Shown: positions 8,222 through 18,519 of the stretch, piece by piece
How positions within the stretch are numbered: position 1 is the first letter of the stretch
How the letters are laid out: every line of letters starts with the position of its first letter
DNA from: Spirosoma aureum
GTDB taxonomy: Bacteria; Bacteroidota; Bacteroidia; Cytophagales; Spirosomataceae
DNA length: 64,000 nt
Direction: 5' to 3'
NCBI RefSeq assembly: GCF_011604685.1
Contig: NZ_CP050063.1
Coordinates: 2,378,501 to 2,442,500 of the forward strand
The notes under the pieces: generated by a model
What the model saw: the letters and a program-made list of their open reading frames with translations, nothing else
What the model was told of the DNA's origin: nothing
The model's database searches: none
Made by a program: the position numbers and the translations under genes

Positions 8222-9391
8222 ATGTTTTCACGAAGAAATTTCCTGCGCGTATCTGGCCTGTCTGCCGTTCCAACGTTCGCGCCATTAGACCAGTTTACTG
8301 CTCAATTTTCTGTCGACCCTCCTTCTGATTTTGTGCGATTTAGTGGCGATGGACCCATGTATCAGCCCGATCAGTTCATCACTAAGCTGCAGGAAATAAG
8401 TAAGACACAAGCCATTAAGTGGGATTTTTATGGCAAAGGGGGGAGTATTGATGAGCTAACCAAAAAAGTTGCTGCGCTTACCGGCAAGGAGGCTGCTATT
8501 TATCTGGCTTCCGGTACACTGGCCAACCAACTGGCCATTTCGGTGCTAAGTGGTGAAAATACCAAAGTTTTCGTTCAGGAAACCAGCCATGTCTATCGTG
8601 ACGAAGCCGATGCCGCTCAATCGATTTATGGGAAGCGGTTAATCCCACTGGCTCCCGGAAAAACCTATTTTACGCTGGAAGAACTTCAAAAATCCATTGA
8701 GGAGCATTCGCAGGGTGAGGCTTTCAAAAGTGGTATCGGCGCCGTATCGATCGAAAATCCGGTCAGGCGGTGCGATGGAACATTTGTTCCCCTCGATGAA
8801 ATAAAGAGAATATCGGCTTTTTGTCGGGAGAAAGGCTATAAGCTTCATCTGGATGGTGCCCGGATTTACCTGGCTTCTGCCTATGCGGGTACATCGGTTG
8901 CCGAGTATGCGTCTTACTTCGATACCATTTACATCTCGCTTTACAAATACCTGGGCGCGGCTGGTGGTGCCATTCTGTGTGGGCCGAAAGAAATTATTGA
9001 CCGGATGGATCATTTAGCCAAAATCCACGGTGGCGTTATTTTTATGAACTGGGCGAATGCAGCTATGGCGTTGCATCACCTGAACGGAATAGAGGATCGT
9101 TTCAAGCGGGTTGTTACCCAGTCGAAACAATTATTCGCTTTGCTGAACCAACTGCCGGGCCTTAAAATAACGACGATTGATAATGGCACTAATATTTCAA
9201 CTGCTCAGTTAGCTCCAACCGTGAATGCCTACAAACTGGGTGAAATACTATGGGATAAGTATCGTATTGGTTTACCGGGAATTAACCCGAAGGGCGAAAT
9301 GAAACTAATGGTAAACGACAGTCTGTTGAACCGCGATAACAACCAGATCGTGGCAGCTTTCAAGGATGCGCTGGTATTGGCTAAAGTGTAA
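8222..9391 (+). CDS. Threonine-aldolase-family PLP enzyme with Tat-like leader
   Basis: A 389-residue fold-type-I PLP enzyme of the beta-eliminating lyase/threonine aldolase family (threonine or allo-threonine to glycine and acetaldehyde). It keeps GKGGSIDELTKKVAALTGKE near residues 75-94, the PLP-binding LDGARIYLASAYAG segment, and the Schiff-base lysine K242 in SLYKYLGAAGG. The protein starts with FSRRNFLRVSG, which matches the twin-arginine consensus S-R-R-x-F-L, followed by a weak hydrophobic stretch. Cytosolic threonine aldolases normally start right at the enzyme fold and lack such a leader. It may be exported or may carry a decayed signal. It stands alone, ended by a hairpin. Confidence 0.85.
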   Translation: MFSRRNFLRVSGLSAVPTFAPLDQFTAQFSVDPPSDFVRFSGDGPMYQPDQFITKLQEISKTQAIKWDFYGKGGSIDELTKKVAALTGKEAAIYLASGTLANQLAISVLSGENTKVFVQETSHVYRDEADAAQSIYGKRLIPLAPGKTYFTLEELQKSIEEHSQGEAFKSGIGAVSIENPVRRCDGTFVPLDEIKRISAFCREKGYKLHLDGARIYLASAYAGTSVAEYASYFDTIYISLYKYLGAAGGAILCGPKEIIDRMDHLAKIHGGVIFMNWANAAMALHHLNGIEDRFKRVVTQSKQLFALLNQLPGLKITTIDNGTNISTAQLAPTVNAYKLGEILWDKYRIGLPGINPKGEMKLMVNDSLLNRDNNQIVAAFKDALVLAKV

Positions 9392-9467
9392 AATAAGCAT
9401 TCAACAGACCACTAGTACTCTTCCAATTTCTAGTTTATACATACTAGTCATGAATGAGGTTGATTAC

Positions 9468-9499
9468 AAACCGATAAGGTTTCAAAACCTTATCGGTTT
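9468..9499 (+). terminator. Hairpin terminator after the aldolase gene
   Basis: Perfect 15-bp arms (9468-9482 and 9485-9499) around a 2-base loop, 76 bases after the stop codon and rich in A on the 5' side and T on the 3' side. Confidence 0.65.
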
Positions 9500-9532
9500 A
9501 AATTAGCCGAGTACTAGGTATAGCGAATGAAG

Positions 9533-9582
9533 CTGGTTGCGTTAATCCGCCCCTGACAGTCACAAAGTGCTAACGCAACCAG
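9533..9582 (-). terminator. Candidate terminator of the potassium operon
   Basis: Perfect 12-bp arms CTGGTTGCGTTA (9533-9544) and TAACGCAACCAG (9571-9582), 48 bases past the kup stop codon on the minus strand. The 26-base loop makes it weaker than the neighbouring hairpin. Confidence 0.45.
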
Positions 9583-9629
9583 ATTCTTAACCATATCCAA
9601 AGGCCAGCCAGGAGGTAAAATCCTTTTTA

Positions 9630-11579
9630 TCAATTCCGCTCCCGGGTCAGATTAATGTTCTTGGGATGAGAAAAGAGTAAGGGCACATCTTCGACAACCA
9701 CATTGTTCGTGTCAAGGCCATAGGCCGAATCTTCATGCAGGGCCGTTCGTCGGATCAGGAAATAACTGTTCATGATTATTTTCTGGATCAGCGGCAACTC
9801 ATTCTCGTACGAAAGGAAATTCTTAAAAACCACGAACCGGAAATCACCCATCAGATTTTTTCGGTTCAGCGATCGGTAGCGACTCGTAATTTCAACCTCA
9901 TTGCATTGAACCATGTCTTCAACGGCTAACCGGAAGAACAGGTTAAGCCGGGGTTCGATACGAAAACCGAGGTAGAACGTGATGTAGTAAACGTCCTGTT
10001 CGGCCAGCGTCTCGACTTTATAGCGCATCGTAAATGGCTCATCTTCAACATGAACGTGCAGAAGCCAGTATACATCGGCCCGTTTGGGGGTTCGGTATAA
10101 AATGGACTCAATCGTTTCGGACTCAATTTTTGCCGAAGTCTCGGAGCCTGTCAGATAGACAAGGTGTGTAGCATATTTGGGAACAGTAGTATCGTTGCTG
10201 AGTTCTTTGAGTGTTTCGATAAACGGAGGAAGTGGCTCAAACTGAACGAAACTTCGCTTGAGGTCTTTACCTTTATGCCATAGGGTCATTACGGTTATGA
10301 GCATCAGACCCAGTACAATCGAGATCCAGCCACCTTCTTCAAACTTAATCAGGTTCGCAATCAGGAATGAGGTTTCGATTGACAGAAAGAGGGCTGTTAT
10401 AACCACCGTCAGGAGCGCATTTACGCGTTTTATGCGCAGATAGGCATTCATGAGTACTGTCGACATGAGCATGGTAAGCGTAACGGCCAGCCCAAAGGCC
10501 GCTTCCATGTTTTTCGATTCCTGAAAGTGTAACACAACCCCGATACACCCCGCCATCAGCAACCAGTTGATTTGAGGAATGTATAATTGACCCCGGAAAT
10601 CGGTCGGGTAAATGACGCGCTGCCGTGGCCAGAGGTGAAGACGAATGGCTTCACCAATGAGCGTAAAGGACCCACTAATGAGCGCCTGACTGGCAATAAT
10701 GGTCGCCAATGTAGCGATTCCGATGGCAAACACCAGAATTGATGGAGGAACAATTTCGTAGAATGAACTGGTTGGGCCAAGTTGCTTGCCCAAATGCTGC
10801 ATCAGCCAGGCCGATTGACCAGCATAAGAAAGGAGCAGCATAAGCTTAACAAATCCCCAACTGACCCGAATGTTTCCCCGACCGCAGTGCCCCATGTCGG
10901 AATAGAGAGCTTCGGCTCCCGTTGTACAGAGAAAAACCCCGCCCAACAGCCAGAATCCGCCCGGATAATCGCGGAGTAGTGTAACAACATGCCACGGATT
11001 TAAGGCTCGTAACACGCCCGGATGTTGCACCAGCGATAATAATCCTATTACGCCGATAAATGTGAACCAGACCACCATGATTGGGCCAAAAAGACGACCA
11101 AGCCATTGCGTGCCAAACTGCTGGGTAATAAACAGTAAGATGATAATAGCGAGCACGATAGGGACCGTATCGAGCTTTGGGTAGTAAATGAGTAAGCCTT
11201 CAATGGCCGAAGAGACTGAAATTGGCGGAGTAATGATGCCGTCGGCGAGCAGAAAACTACCACCAATAATCGCCGGATAGAGCATCCATTTGCCCGTGTA
11301 TCGCCGGATCAGTGTATACAGCGAAAAAATACCACCTTCCCCGTTGTTATCGGCATTGAGGGTGATAATGACATACTTCAGTGTGGTCTGAAACGTAAGT
11401 GTCCAGAAAACGGCGGAGAATGACCCCAGCACAAGGTTTTCGGTCAGAATACGATCGCCAAAAATGGCTTTGTAGGTGTAAAGTGGTGATGTGCCGATGT
11501 CGCCAAAGACGATACCGATGGAAATCAGTAAACCAGAGAGAGAAACTTTGTTGAGGTGCGAATTAGTCGACGAGTTCAT
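9630..11579 (-). CDS. kup: KUP/HAK/KT potassium uptake permease
   Basis: A 649-residue potassium:proton symporter of the Kup family in the inner membrane. The N-terminus has the signature GIVFGDIGTSPLYTYKAIFG (about residues 22-41), followed by the conserved NADNNGEGGIFSLYTLI (about 74-90). About twelve hydrophobic helices reach to residue ~440, then comes the soluble C-terminal region usual in bacterial Kup. Its start lies only 29 bases after the stop of the histidine kinase gene, and all genes up to the kdp regulator share its strand. It is therefore probably co-transcribed with kdp, giving two potassium uptake routes under one sensor. Confidence 0.95.
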   Translation of the reverse strand: MNSSTNSHLNKVSLSGLLISIGIVFGDIGTSPLYTYKAIFGDRILTENLVLGSFSAVFWTLTFQTTLKYVIITLNADNNGEGGIFSLYTLIRRYTGKWMLYPAIIGGSFLLADGIITPPISVSSAIEGLLIYYPKLDTVPIVLAIIILLFITQQFGTQWLGRLFGPIMVVWFTFIGVIGLLSLVQHPGVLRALNPWHVVTLLRDYPGGFWLLGGVFLCTTGAEALYSDMGHCGRGNIRVSWGFVKLMLLLSYAGQSAWLMQHLGKQLGPTSSFYEIVPPSILVFAIGIATLATIIASQALISGSFTLIGEAIRLHLWPRQRVIYPTDFRGQLYIPQINWLLMAGCIGVVLHFQESKNMEAAFGLAVTLTMLMSTVLMNAYLRIKRVNALLTVVITALFLSIETSFLIANLIKFEEGGWISIVLGLMLITVMTLWHKGKDLKRSFVQFEPLPPFIETLKELSNDTTVPKYATHLVYLTGSETSAKIESETIESILYRTPKRADVYWLLHVHVEDEPFTMRYKVETLAEQDVYYITFYLGFRIEPRLNLFFRLAVEDMVQCNEVEITSRYRSLNRKNLMGDFRFVVFKNFLSYENELPLIQKIIMNSYFLIRRTALHEDSAYGLDTNNVVVEDVPLLFSHPKNINLTRERN

Positions 11580-11608
11580 GTCGCAAAGTAACTCAATTCA
11601 TTAAAGTT

Positions 11609-13402
11609 TCAACTACCTGGTAGCCTAAAATAGAACGCTGCGCCATCTTGCAGATCTGATTTTAGCCCAATTTCACCACCCATCGATTCGATAAATTCCT
11701 TGGCGATAGCCAGCCCTAAACCCGTACCACTTGATTGGCCATTGTTGCCGGGTGCTCTGAAATAGCGTTCGAAAATACGGTCGCGGTGCTCGGCCCGGAT
11801 GCCTGCACCATAGTCGCGAACCAGAAACTCCACCTGGTTTCCTACTGGATAAACAGATACATCGATCCGGTTGTCTTCGGGACTATGCCGAACGGCATTC
11901 GAGAGGAAATTGACCAATACCCACGACGCTTTGTCTGGATCGGCCTTGATCGTTGGTAAGTCAAGAGGGGCATTTACATCGAAACGAATGTGCTTTTGAT
12001 TGGCTGATACCTGAAGCGCATTGGTAGCGTACCGGACAATATCGGCCGGAGCAACGGTTTCGATCTTTAACTGGATCTGTCCCGATTCTACCTGAGCCAT
12101 ATTAACCAGTTCGCCCGTAATGCTGAGGAGCCGTTCGGCATCATCACGCACATGGCCAACGAGTTGTTTCTGCTCCTCATTGAGCTGGCCGATTCGCGAG
12201 TCGTCGAGCAATTTCAGGCTGAGTTTAATGCTGCTGATTGGCGTTTTCAACTCATGCGAAACCGTAGCGATGAAGTTTGTTTTGGCCTGATCGAGTTCTT
12301 TAAATGAGGTAATATTTTCCAGCATAATTACCCAGCCAGCCGGACGAGGTTCACCCTCGCCCGTAGGAGCTACCGTAACGGCGTGAATTTGCTTGTTAAA
12401 ATAACTCTCCTTGCCTTTTCCATCCGATCCATTCCCTGACAGACTCTGACTGGTAGGTGTGGGGTCATAAATTTTTAGCAGCCCATTTTTTTCGGGTCTG
12501 GGCGTGGTTTCGGGCCAATGTTCGGTCATCAGATCCTGAATCAACGTTCGCATGAGGTCATTGACCGAAGCGATGTCGGGAGCGTACCGCCCGATCAGTT
12601 TCGCTTCGTCCATGCCGAGCAGTCGACAGGCGACCGGGTTGGCAAATAGAACCTTTTTGTTCTCATCCAACCCGATAATGCCATCGCCCATGAGCTGGAT
12701 CAGGGTATCAATACGTTTTTTTTCAAACAGCAGTTTAGCCAGATTCGAGTGTTCATATTCGTCCAGCTTCTGCGCCATCGAGTTGAATGACCGGGCTAAT
12801 TCGCCAAATTCGTCGCTGGAGCGGAAGTGCAACCGTTCTTCGAAATTACGACTGGTTATTTCCCGGATTCCGCGCGTTAGTTCGCGTACTGGCCGGGCAA
12901 TGTAACTGGGAAAGTTAACGACGAATGACAGAACGATCAGAAAACAAAAGGTGCCCACAACCGCCAGGAGCAGGAGGGCATCCGTTGCGGTTTTTTTTGC
13001 CGTTCCGTTCTTCCGAAACATAGCCTGCCGATTAATGTCATCGAGCTGCAACAGGTTGGTTTGTAATCGTTTCGTTGCTGCAGTGTCTGTGGGTATTAGC
13101 TTTAATCGATTAAAATCGCGTCGTAAAGCCGTCGTGATTTCCTGCTCGCCTTCTTCCGTAACGTTAGCTTCCTGCCTGCGCAGATTTTCGTCGAACTGCT
13201 GGAATGCATCGGGGTCGGAAGTCCGCTCAAGCAAGGCCTTCTGCATATCACTGACGTACTGGAGGGAGATGTAATTGTCCTTCAGAATAGCCTGCGAATC
13301 GTTGGCCAGTTCGTTCAGGTAATAAACGCCCAGCCCGCCCAATCCAAGAATAATGGCGAACATGAAGGCTAAACCGAGCGATATTTTTGATTTAATCGTC
13401 AT
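11609..13402 (-). CDS. HAMP-PAS sensor histidine kinase of the kdp block
   Basis: A 597-residue membrane histidine kinase. It has TM1 at about residues 8-30, a helical periplasmic domain to about 140, TM2 at about 143-165, HAMP at about 168-220, PAS at about 233-350, HisKA with the phospho-accepting His383 in SHELKTPISSIKLSLKLLDD, and HATPase_c (N box FLSNAVRH; G boxes DYGAGI and GTGLGLAI). It overlaps the KdpD-domain gene by four bases, so the pair is translationally coupled. It most likely supplies the kinase half that ordinary KdpD carries in the same chain. Its partner should be the sigma-54 response regulator at the head of the block. Confidence 0.9.
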   Translation of the reverse strand: MTIKSKISLGLAFMFAIILGLGGLGVYYLNELANDSQAILKDNYISLQYVSDMQKALLERTSDPDAFQQFDENLRRQEANVTEEGEQEITTALRRDFNRLKLIPTDTAATKRLQTNLLQLDDINRQAMFRKNGTAKKTATDALLLLAVVGTFCFLIVLSFVVNFPSYIARPVRELTRGIREITSRNFEERLHFRSSDEFGELARSFNSMAQKLDEYEHSNLAKLLFEKKRIDTLIQLMGDGIIGLDENKKVLFANPVACRLLGMDEAKLIGRYAPDIASVNDLMRTLIQDLMTEHWPETTPRPEKNGLLKIYDPTPTSQSLSGNGSDGKGKESYFNKQIHAVTVAPTGEGEPRPAGWVIMLENITSFKELDQAKTNFIATVSHELKTPISSIKLSLKLLDDSRIGQLNEEQKQLVGHVRDDAERLLSITGELVNMAQVESGQIQLKIETVAPADIVRYATNALQVSANQKHIRFDVNAPLDLPTIKADPDKASWVLVNFLSNAVRHSPEDNRIDVSVYPVGNQVEFLVRDYGAGIRAEHRDRIFERYFRAPGNNGQSSGTGLGLAIAKEFIESMGGEIGLKSDLQDGAAFYFRLPGS

Positions 13403-14523
13403 GAGAGAATAATCAGGTCGGTAGCTGAATCGGATAACTTATTCAGCAACTGGTTAAAGGCGTTGGTGCGTAAAATGACCTGAATCAAGTTTATATGTGG
13501 CTTGCCGATACATACCGTCGTAATTTTACGCTCCTCAGCTGTTTCGGCAATGGCACTGACGATATTTTTACTTTTTACCTGAATGACTTCTGCCCCCAGT
13601 TCGGTAGCCAGTTTAAAGTTATTGATTAAATGACGCTGTACATCCAGCTTAATCCGGTTGGAGTCTTCGGCGGGTGTCTGAACGTAGAGGACAAACCAGC
13701 GCGACTGGTAATAACTCGCCAATCGCGACGTTTTGCGGATAACCCGCCGGGCTACTTCATGATTGCTGCTGATGGCAGCCATAAATCGCTCGGGTTTTAG
13801 CTGTGTTCCGGGCGCAACCTGCGTTTCGATCTTACGTTCTACGGCAGTGGCCACCTCTTTGAGAGCCAGTTCGCGGAGTTGGAGAATCTTATCGGGCTGA
13901 AAAAAATTACCCAGGGCTGTTTCAACCTTCGCCCGATCATAAATTTTACCATCTTTCAGGCGCGTAATCAGTTCGTCGGCGGTGAGGTCAATATTGACAA
14001 CTTCGTCGGCCATTTGCAGAATCCGATCCGGTACACGTTCGGCCACATCGATGCCCGTAATTTGCCGTACCGACAGATAGAGGCTTTCGATGTGCTGAAT
14101 ATTAACGGCGCTGATCACGTTGATGCCAGCATCCAGAATCTCCAGCACATCCTGCCACCGCTTCTCATTTTTAGACCCAGGAATGTTTGTATGGGCCAGT
14201 TCGTCAACGATGACCAGCTCGGGATGCAGATTGATGACCATCTGCAAATCCATCTCGTCCAGTTCGCGCCCTTTATAAAAGAGCCGACGCCGGGTAATAA
14301 CGGGCAAACCATCGACCAGAGCTACAGTTTCGGCCCGGTTGTGTGTTTCAACAAATCCAATCCTGACGTCGATGCCGCCACACAATAGCGCATGGGCTTC
14401 CTGCAACATCCGGTACGTTTTTCCAACGCCGGCACTCATACCAATATAAATCTTGAACTTCCCCCGCCTTGACTGACGGAGGAGATTCAAAAAATGTTCG
14501 GCATTCTGGTCGTTGGATGTCAT
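13399..14523 (-). CDS. kdpD: Stand-alone KdpD sensor domain with USP domain
   Basis: A 374-residue cytoplasmic protein equal to only the N-terminal half of KdpD. The KdpD domain has Walker A GMSAGVGKT (residues 28-36) and Walker B VIVDELAHTN, followed by a universal-stress-protein domain from about residue 240 to the end. There are no KdpD transmembrane helices, GAF or kinase domain. The start at 14523 (MTSNDQNAEHF) matches the family N-terminus; the in-frame ATG at 14553 adds an unlikely ten residues. The stop overlaps the histidine kinase start by four bases. Split KdpD is known in Bacteroidota; it presumably binds nucleotide or c-di-AMP-like signals and tunes the separate kinase, which is inferred. 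Confidence 0.92.
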   Translation of the reverse strand: MTSNDQNAEHFLNLLRQSRRGKFKIYIGMSAGVGKTYRMLQEAHALLCGGIDVRIGFVETHNRAETVALVDGLPVITRRRLFYKGRELDEMDLQMVINLHPELVIVDELAHTNIPGSKNEKRWQDVLEILDAGINVISAVNIQHIESLYLSVRQITGIDVAERVPDRILQMADEVVNIDLTADELITRLKDGKIYDRAKVETALGNFFQPDKILQLRELALKEVATAVERKIETQVAPGTQLKPERFMAAISSNHEVARRVIRKTSRLASYYQSRWFVLYVQTPAEDSNRIKLDVQRHLINNFKLATELGAEVIQVKSKNIVSAIAETAEERKITTVCIGKPHINLIQVILRTNAFNQLLNKLSDSATDLIILS

Positions 14524-14573
14524 GGTGGCAGGATTATATTGTCCTCCCAACAAGGAGGAATGACAAAGCCGGA

Positions 14574-15701
14574 CTAGAAACTTATGGCCAGACTCGTTGT
14601 GAGTGATGTATTTGTTTTACTCAGTCCGCTGGCCGATTCAAAGATAGCGTCCTGACTAGAATACACTTTACCTTCAATCTGGAAGACAGCATTAGGCAGA
14701 ATGAAATAGTCAAAATTTACAGAATAACCCCAGGTTTTAAAGCCATTCGCGGTTCCGGTGGCAATGATTACACCATTTTTATCGTCATAATACTCAACCC
14801 GTCCGGCCAGTTTCACGGCATCGCTGATCGAATAGCGTACAATCGCTACCGGCGAATACCAGACATAGCTACCACTTCCGGCCCGACGATCACCCGATAC
14901 GATTGGCTTGCGGTCAGCGCCAATGTCGAAGCCAAGAATGGTGCTGATTTTTCCGTTCGGATTCAGAATCGCGTAGAAATTGTTGAAAAAACGCGACTGT
15001 TTCAACGAATCGGGACGATCACTGCCAATGAACGTACTCCAGTTCAGCAGGACGCTTGCATTGGGTTTATACTGCACCTGCGTGCTGATTGCCGGTCCGG
15101 TGTAACCCGGTAGTTTCGCAATCCGTTGCCAGCCATTAACCACCGATCCCAGCAGTGTCCACTTACCATTTGGCGTAAGGTAGGTTAGTTTTGCTCCCGA
15201 CAGATAATAGGGCGAATTTTCGGCCAGCAGGCTGCGGGTCAATGTCCAGCAATCTTTTGAGATCGCGCTTTCAAAACCAATGTGCGATGTAAAAATGCCT
15301 GCATCCAGCCATAAATCGCGTGTTTTACTGAGTTTCACGCCAGCATTGGCTTCAAAAACATTCCGCAGTAAGGGTTGCTCAGCCGCGTAGTTATATTGCG
15401 CATAGGTACCTGCCTGAATGGCCAGATTACCGCGAATCCGCTCACTGGTATAGGCCGCTTTAATAAACGCCAGATTTACGTTGATTTCGCGGTTTCGCTT
15501 ATGATTATACAAAAATCCGGGCCGTTCCTGGTTGGTTTTCGGAGCGGTAAAATCATGCGTATAGTACGCTTCTACATAACCGCTGAAGGTTAAACTGGCT
15601 GAACTCTTGCTGGCGGTCGTATCTGCGGACATTTGTGCCAGTAAAGGTGTACCAAATGCCGAGCAGATGGTGGTCAGCAAGATGTAAACTGTCTTTTTCA
15701 T
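14574..15701 (-). CDS. Outer-membrane beta-barrel porin of the kdp operon
   Basis: A 375-residue outer-membrane protein. MKKTVYILLTTICSAFGTPL is a signal peptide cleaved near LLAQ, and the start at 15701 is preferred over an ATG at 15758. The body is made of alternating beta strands rich in aromatic residues (TFSGYVEAYYTHDF, AYTSERIRGNLAIQAGTYAQY), and it ends in a terminal Phe, which fits BAM recognition. It lies between kdpC (61 bases upstream) and the KdpD domain gene. A porin in this position suggests it lets potassium or other small ions cross the outer membrane, but the specificity is inferred from location only. Confidence 0.82.
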   Translation of the reverse strand: MKKTVYILLTTICSAFGTPLLAQMSADTTASKSSASLTFSGYVEAYYTHDFTAPKTNQERPGFLYNHKRNREINVNLAFIKAAYTSERIRGNLAIQAGTYAQYNYAAEQPLLRNVFEANAGVKLSKTRDLWLDAGIFTSHIGFESAISKDCWTLTRSLLAENSPYYLSGAKLTYLTPNGKWTLLGSVVNGWQRIAKLPGYTGPAISTQVQYKPNASVLLNWSTFIGSDRPDSLKQSRFFNNFYAILNPNGKISTILGFDIGADRKPIVSGDRRAGSGSYVWYSPVAIVRYSISDAVKLAGRVEYYDDKNGVIIATGTANGFKTWGYSVNFDYFILPNAVFQIEGKVYSSQDAIFESASGLSKTNTSLTTSLAISF

Positions 15702-15762
15702 GGTTGTTTTGTTGTACTCGATAAACTGCCCCGAACAAAAATGGTCTGCTCGGGGCATGGCT

Positions 15763-16326
15763 TCATTTTAGACCATCCAGGGCAACGTTCAGCTTCAGGA
15801 CGTTTACCGTAGAAGGACCAAACAGGCCTATTAACGGGCCTTTAGTGTGTTCGTCGACCAGTTGATTCAGCCGATCGGCACTGATGCCACGAGTTTTCGC
15901 AATCCGTGCCACCTGAATCTTAGCCGCTACGGGCGACAGATCGGGGTCCAGACCTGAGCCTGATGCGGTTACCAACTCGGCAGGAATGTCTTCTTTACGA
16001 ATTCCGGGATTATGAACCAGAAATGTATCGATACGTACCTGAACAGCTTTCAGATAATCAGGGTTCGAGGGGCCTTTATTCGATCCGGCCGAGCCCGCTG
16101 CATTGTAGTCAACCGCAGAAGGACGCCCGTTAAAATAGCGGTCTTCAGTAAATTTCTGGCCTACCAGTGCGTAGCCAACTACCTTACCATTTACAGTGAC
16201 GGTTTCACCTTTACCACCCCCTGGTGCAAACCGACTGACGCCAGCGATCACGAGTGGATAAAGAACGGAGAGGATGACCAGCAGAACGAACGTAAGTCGA
16301 ATGGCTGGTCCAATATGATTTTTCAT
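15763..16326 (-). CDS. kdpC: Potassium-transporting ATPase subunit KdpC
   Basis: A 187-residue inner-membrane subunit of the KdpFABC pump. It has one N-terminal helix (LTFVLLVILSVLYPLVIAGV), then a periplasmic domain with the family motifs KFTEDRYFNGRPSA, NYNAAGSAGSNKGPSN-type sequence (here DYNAAGSAGSNKGPSN) and GSGLDPDLSP. The start at 16326 (MKNHIGPAIR) matches KdpC proteins; the longer reading from 16407 runs into kdpB and is rejected. The gap to kdpB is 52 bases. Confidence 0.97.
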   Translation of the reverse strand: MKNHIGPAIRLTFVLLVILSVLYPLVIAGVSRFAPGGGKGETVTVNGKVVGYALVGQKFTEDRYFNGRPSAVDYNAAGSAGSNKGPSNPDYLKAVQVRIDTFLVHNPGIRKEDIPAELVTASGSGLDPDLSPVAAKIQVARIAKTRGISADRLNQLVDEHTKGPLIGLFGPSTVNVLKLNVALDGLK

Positions 16327-16378
16327 GATTACTATTTTTTCGTTGTGGAGACTGGTCTGAGGGTGGGCATAGGTTTGG

Positions 16379-18448
16379 TTACACAAACAACCCCACAACC
16401 AGATCAATCAATTTAATGCCGATAAACGGAGCAATAATGCCGCCTAATCCGTAAATGAACAGGTTCCGGCGGAGCAGGGCCGATGCGCCAATTGGTTTGT
16501 ATTCGACACCACGCAGGGCCAGCGGAATGAGCATCGGGATAATGATGGCGTTGAAGATCACTGCCGATAAAATAGCCGATTCTGAACTGTGAAGCTTCAT
16601 GATATTGATAGCCTGTAAGGCAGGAATCGACACCACGAAGAGTGCAGGAACAATGGCAAAGTATTTGGCTACGTCGTTGGCAATCGAGAACGTTGTAAGC
16701 GTACCGCGTGTAATCAGCAACTGTTTTCCAATTTCAACCACCTCAATCAGTTTGGTTGGGTCGTTATCCAGATCCACCATGTTGCCTGCTTCTTTGGCCG
16801 CCTGCGTACCTGAGTTCATCGCTACACCAACGTCGGCCTGAGCCAGAGCCGGTGCATCGTTCGTGCCATCGCCCATCATCGCGACCAGTTTACCGCCTGT
16901 TTGCTCATGACGGATGTAGTTCATTTTATCCTCCGGTTTGGCTTCGGCGATGTAATCATCTACGCCAGCTTTTTCGGCGATAAACTTCGCTGTCAGCGGG
17001 TTATCGCCAGTTACCATAACCGTTTTTACGCCCATTCTTCGTAGCCGTTCAAAGCGTTCCGAAATGCCCGGTTTAATGATATCCTGTAATTCAATAACAC
17101 CTTTTACAAGATCATTTTCGGATACGACCAGTGGCGTGCCCCCGTTGGCCGCAATCTTTTTGGCTTGATCTTCTGTCTCTTTGGGGAATGGATTGCCAGC
17201 CCGTGTAATGATGTTCCGAATTGAATCCGTAGCTCCTTTACGAATGCGTACGATCGATCCATTTTTCCCCGCAGGCATGTCGATGCCCGACGAGCGTGTT
17301 TCGGCGGTGAACTTAATGAGTGTAGCTCCATCCGTAGAGAGTTTATTCGTCACTTTGGGCCCTGCCAGCTCTACGATGGATTTGCCTTCTGGTGTTTCGT
17401 CGGCCAGTGAGCTGAGCGCCGAAGCCCGGATCATATCGTCTTCTGAGACACCCGGAGCCGGGTAAAAATTGGTGGCTTTCCGGTTGCCAATCGTAATCGT
17501 TCCGGTTTTGTCGAGCAACAGCGTGTCGATGTCGCCCGCGGTTTCAACGGCCCGCCCTGATTTGGCAATGACGTTTGCCCGTAAGGCGCGGTCCATGCCG
17601 GCAATCCCAATCGCTGACAGCAGCCCACCGATGGTTGTTGGAATCAGACAGACAAAGAGTGAAATCAGAGCCGCGATCGTAATCGGTGTGTTTGCGTACT
17701 CGGCAAAGGGTTTCAACGCCACACAGACGATGATGAAAATGAGCGTAAAACCGGCCAGAAGAATCGTGAGTGCGATTTCATTCGGCGTTTTTTGCCGACT
17801 GGCTCCTTCTACCAGTGCAATCATTTTGTCAAGAAACGACTCGCCGGGCTGTGTAGTCACCTGCACTTTGATGCGGTCAGACAGCACTTTCGTTCCGCCT
17901 GTTACCGATGATTTATCACCACCGGCTTCGCGAATGACCGGCGCCGATTCGCCCGTAATGGCCGATTCGTCGATGGTGGCCAATCCTTCAATGATTTCCC
18001 CGTCGGATGGAATAATGTCGCCCGGTTCGCATATGAAAATGTCGCCTTTAACGAGTTGTGCAGATGAAATAATCTGCACTTCGTCGGTGTACATATTGCC
18101 TACTGGCCGAATGACCTTGGCGGGCGTTTCCTGCCGAGTTTTACGAAGCGATTCGGCCTGTGCTTTCCCACGTGCTTCGGCAATGGCTTCGGCGAAGTTG
18201 GCGAACAGAATGGTCAGTAAAAGAATTGCCGTGATGGCGATGTTATACCCCAGCGATCCCTGCGATGTATCGCCCGTGATGGCGATGTAAGCCGTTACCA
18301 GTACCATAACGATGGTACCGATTTCGACCGTAAACATAACCGGGTTCTTGATTAGAATTGAGGGACTTAATTTGACAAACGACTCCCGGATAGCCGTGCC
18401 AACGAGCTCGCGCTGGAACAGAGAAGGGGATGAATTTTGCTTTGCCAT
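16379..18448 (-). CDS. kdpB: Potassium-transporting P-type ATPase subunit KdpB
   Basis: The 689-residue catalytic subunit of KdpFABC. The phosphorylation site is D313 in DKTGTIT. The TGES actuator loop ([15 protein letters not shown]) and the hinge [18 protein letters not shown] are present, as is the [20 protein letters not shown] motif. Length is close to the E. coli protein. The start at 18448 ([11 protein letters not shown]) is chosen over 18481 because the latter adds a basic hydrophilic tail. It lies 71 bases after kdpA and 52 before kdpC. It hydrolyses ATP to drive high-affinity potassium uptake through KdpA. Confidence 0.98.
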   Translation of the reverse strand: MAKQNSSPSLFQRELVGTAIRESFVKLSPSILIKNPVMFTVEIGTIVMVLVTAYIAITGDTSQGSLGYNIAITAILLLTILFANFAEAIAEARGKAQAESLRKTRQETPAKVIRPVGNMYTDEVQIISSAQLVKGDIFICEPGDIIPSDGEIIEGLATIDESAITGESAPVIREAGGDKSSVTGGTKVLSDRIKVQVTTQPGESFLDKMIALVEGASRQKTPNEIALTILLAGFTLIFIIVCVALKPFAEYANTPITIAALISLFVCLIPTTIGGLLSAIGIAGMDRALRANVIAKSGRAVETAGDIDTLLLDKTGTITIGNRKATNFYPAPGVSEDDMIRASALSSLADETPEGKSIVELAGPKVTNKLSTDGATLIKFTAETRSSGIDMPAGKNGSIVRIRKGATDSIRNIITRAGNPFPKETEDQAKKIAANGGTPLVVSENDLVKGVIELQDIIKPGISERFERLRRMGVKTVMVTGDNPLTAKFIAEKAGVDDYIAEAKPEDKMNYIRHEQTGGKLVAMMGDGTNDAPALAQADVGVAMNSGTQAAKEAGNMVDLDNDPTKLIEVVEIGKQLLITRGTLTTFSIANDVAKYFAIVPALFVVSIPALQAINIMKLHSSESAILSAVIFNAIIIPMLIPLALRGVEYKPIGASALLRRNLFIYGLGGIIAPFIGIKLIDLVVGLFV

Positions 18449-18519
18449 TTTTTTATGTTGTCTGGACCGGTGATTCGCCAATTGGCTTTATCTGAAAATC
18501 GGAGAAATCGCCGGTCGGA

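Noticed and set aside
17469..18290. Long open frame (273 codons) antisense to kdpB
   Set aside because: It lies entirely within a clearly conserved P-type ATPase gene, with composition expected of a reverse-frame shadow and no start or family motif.
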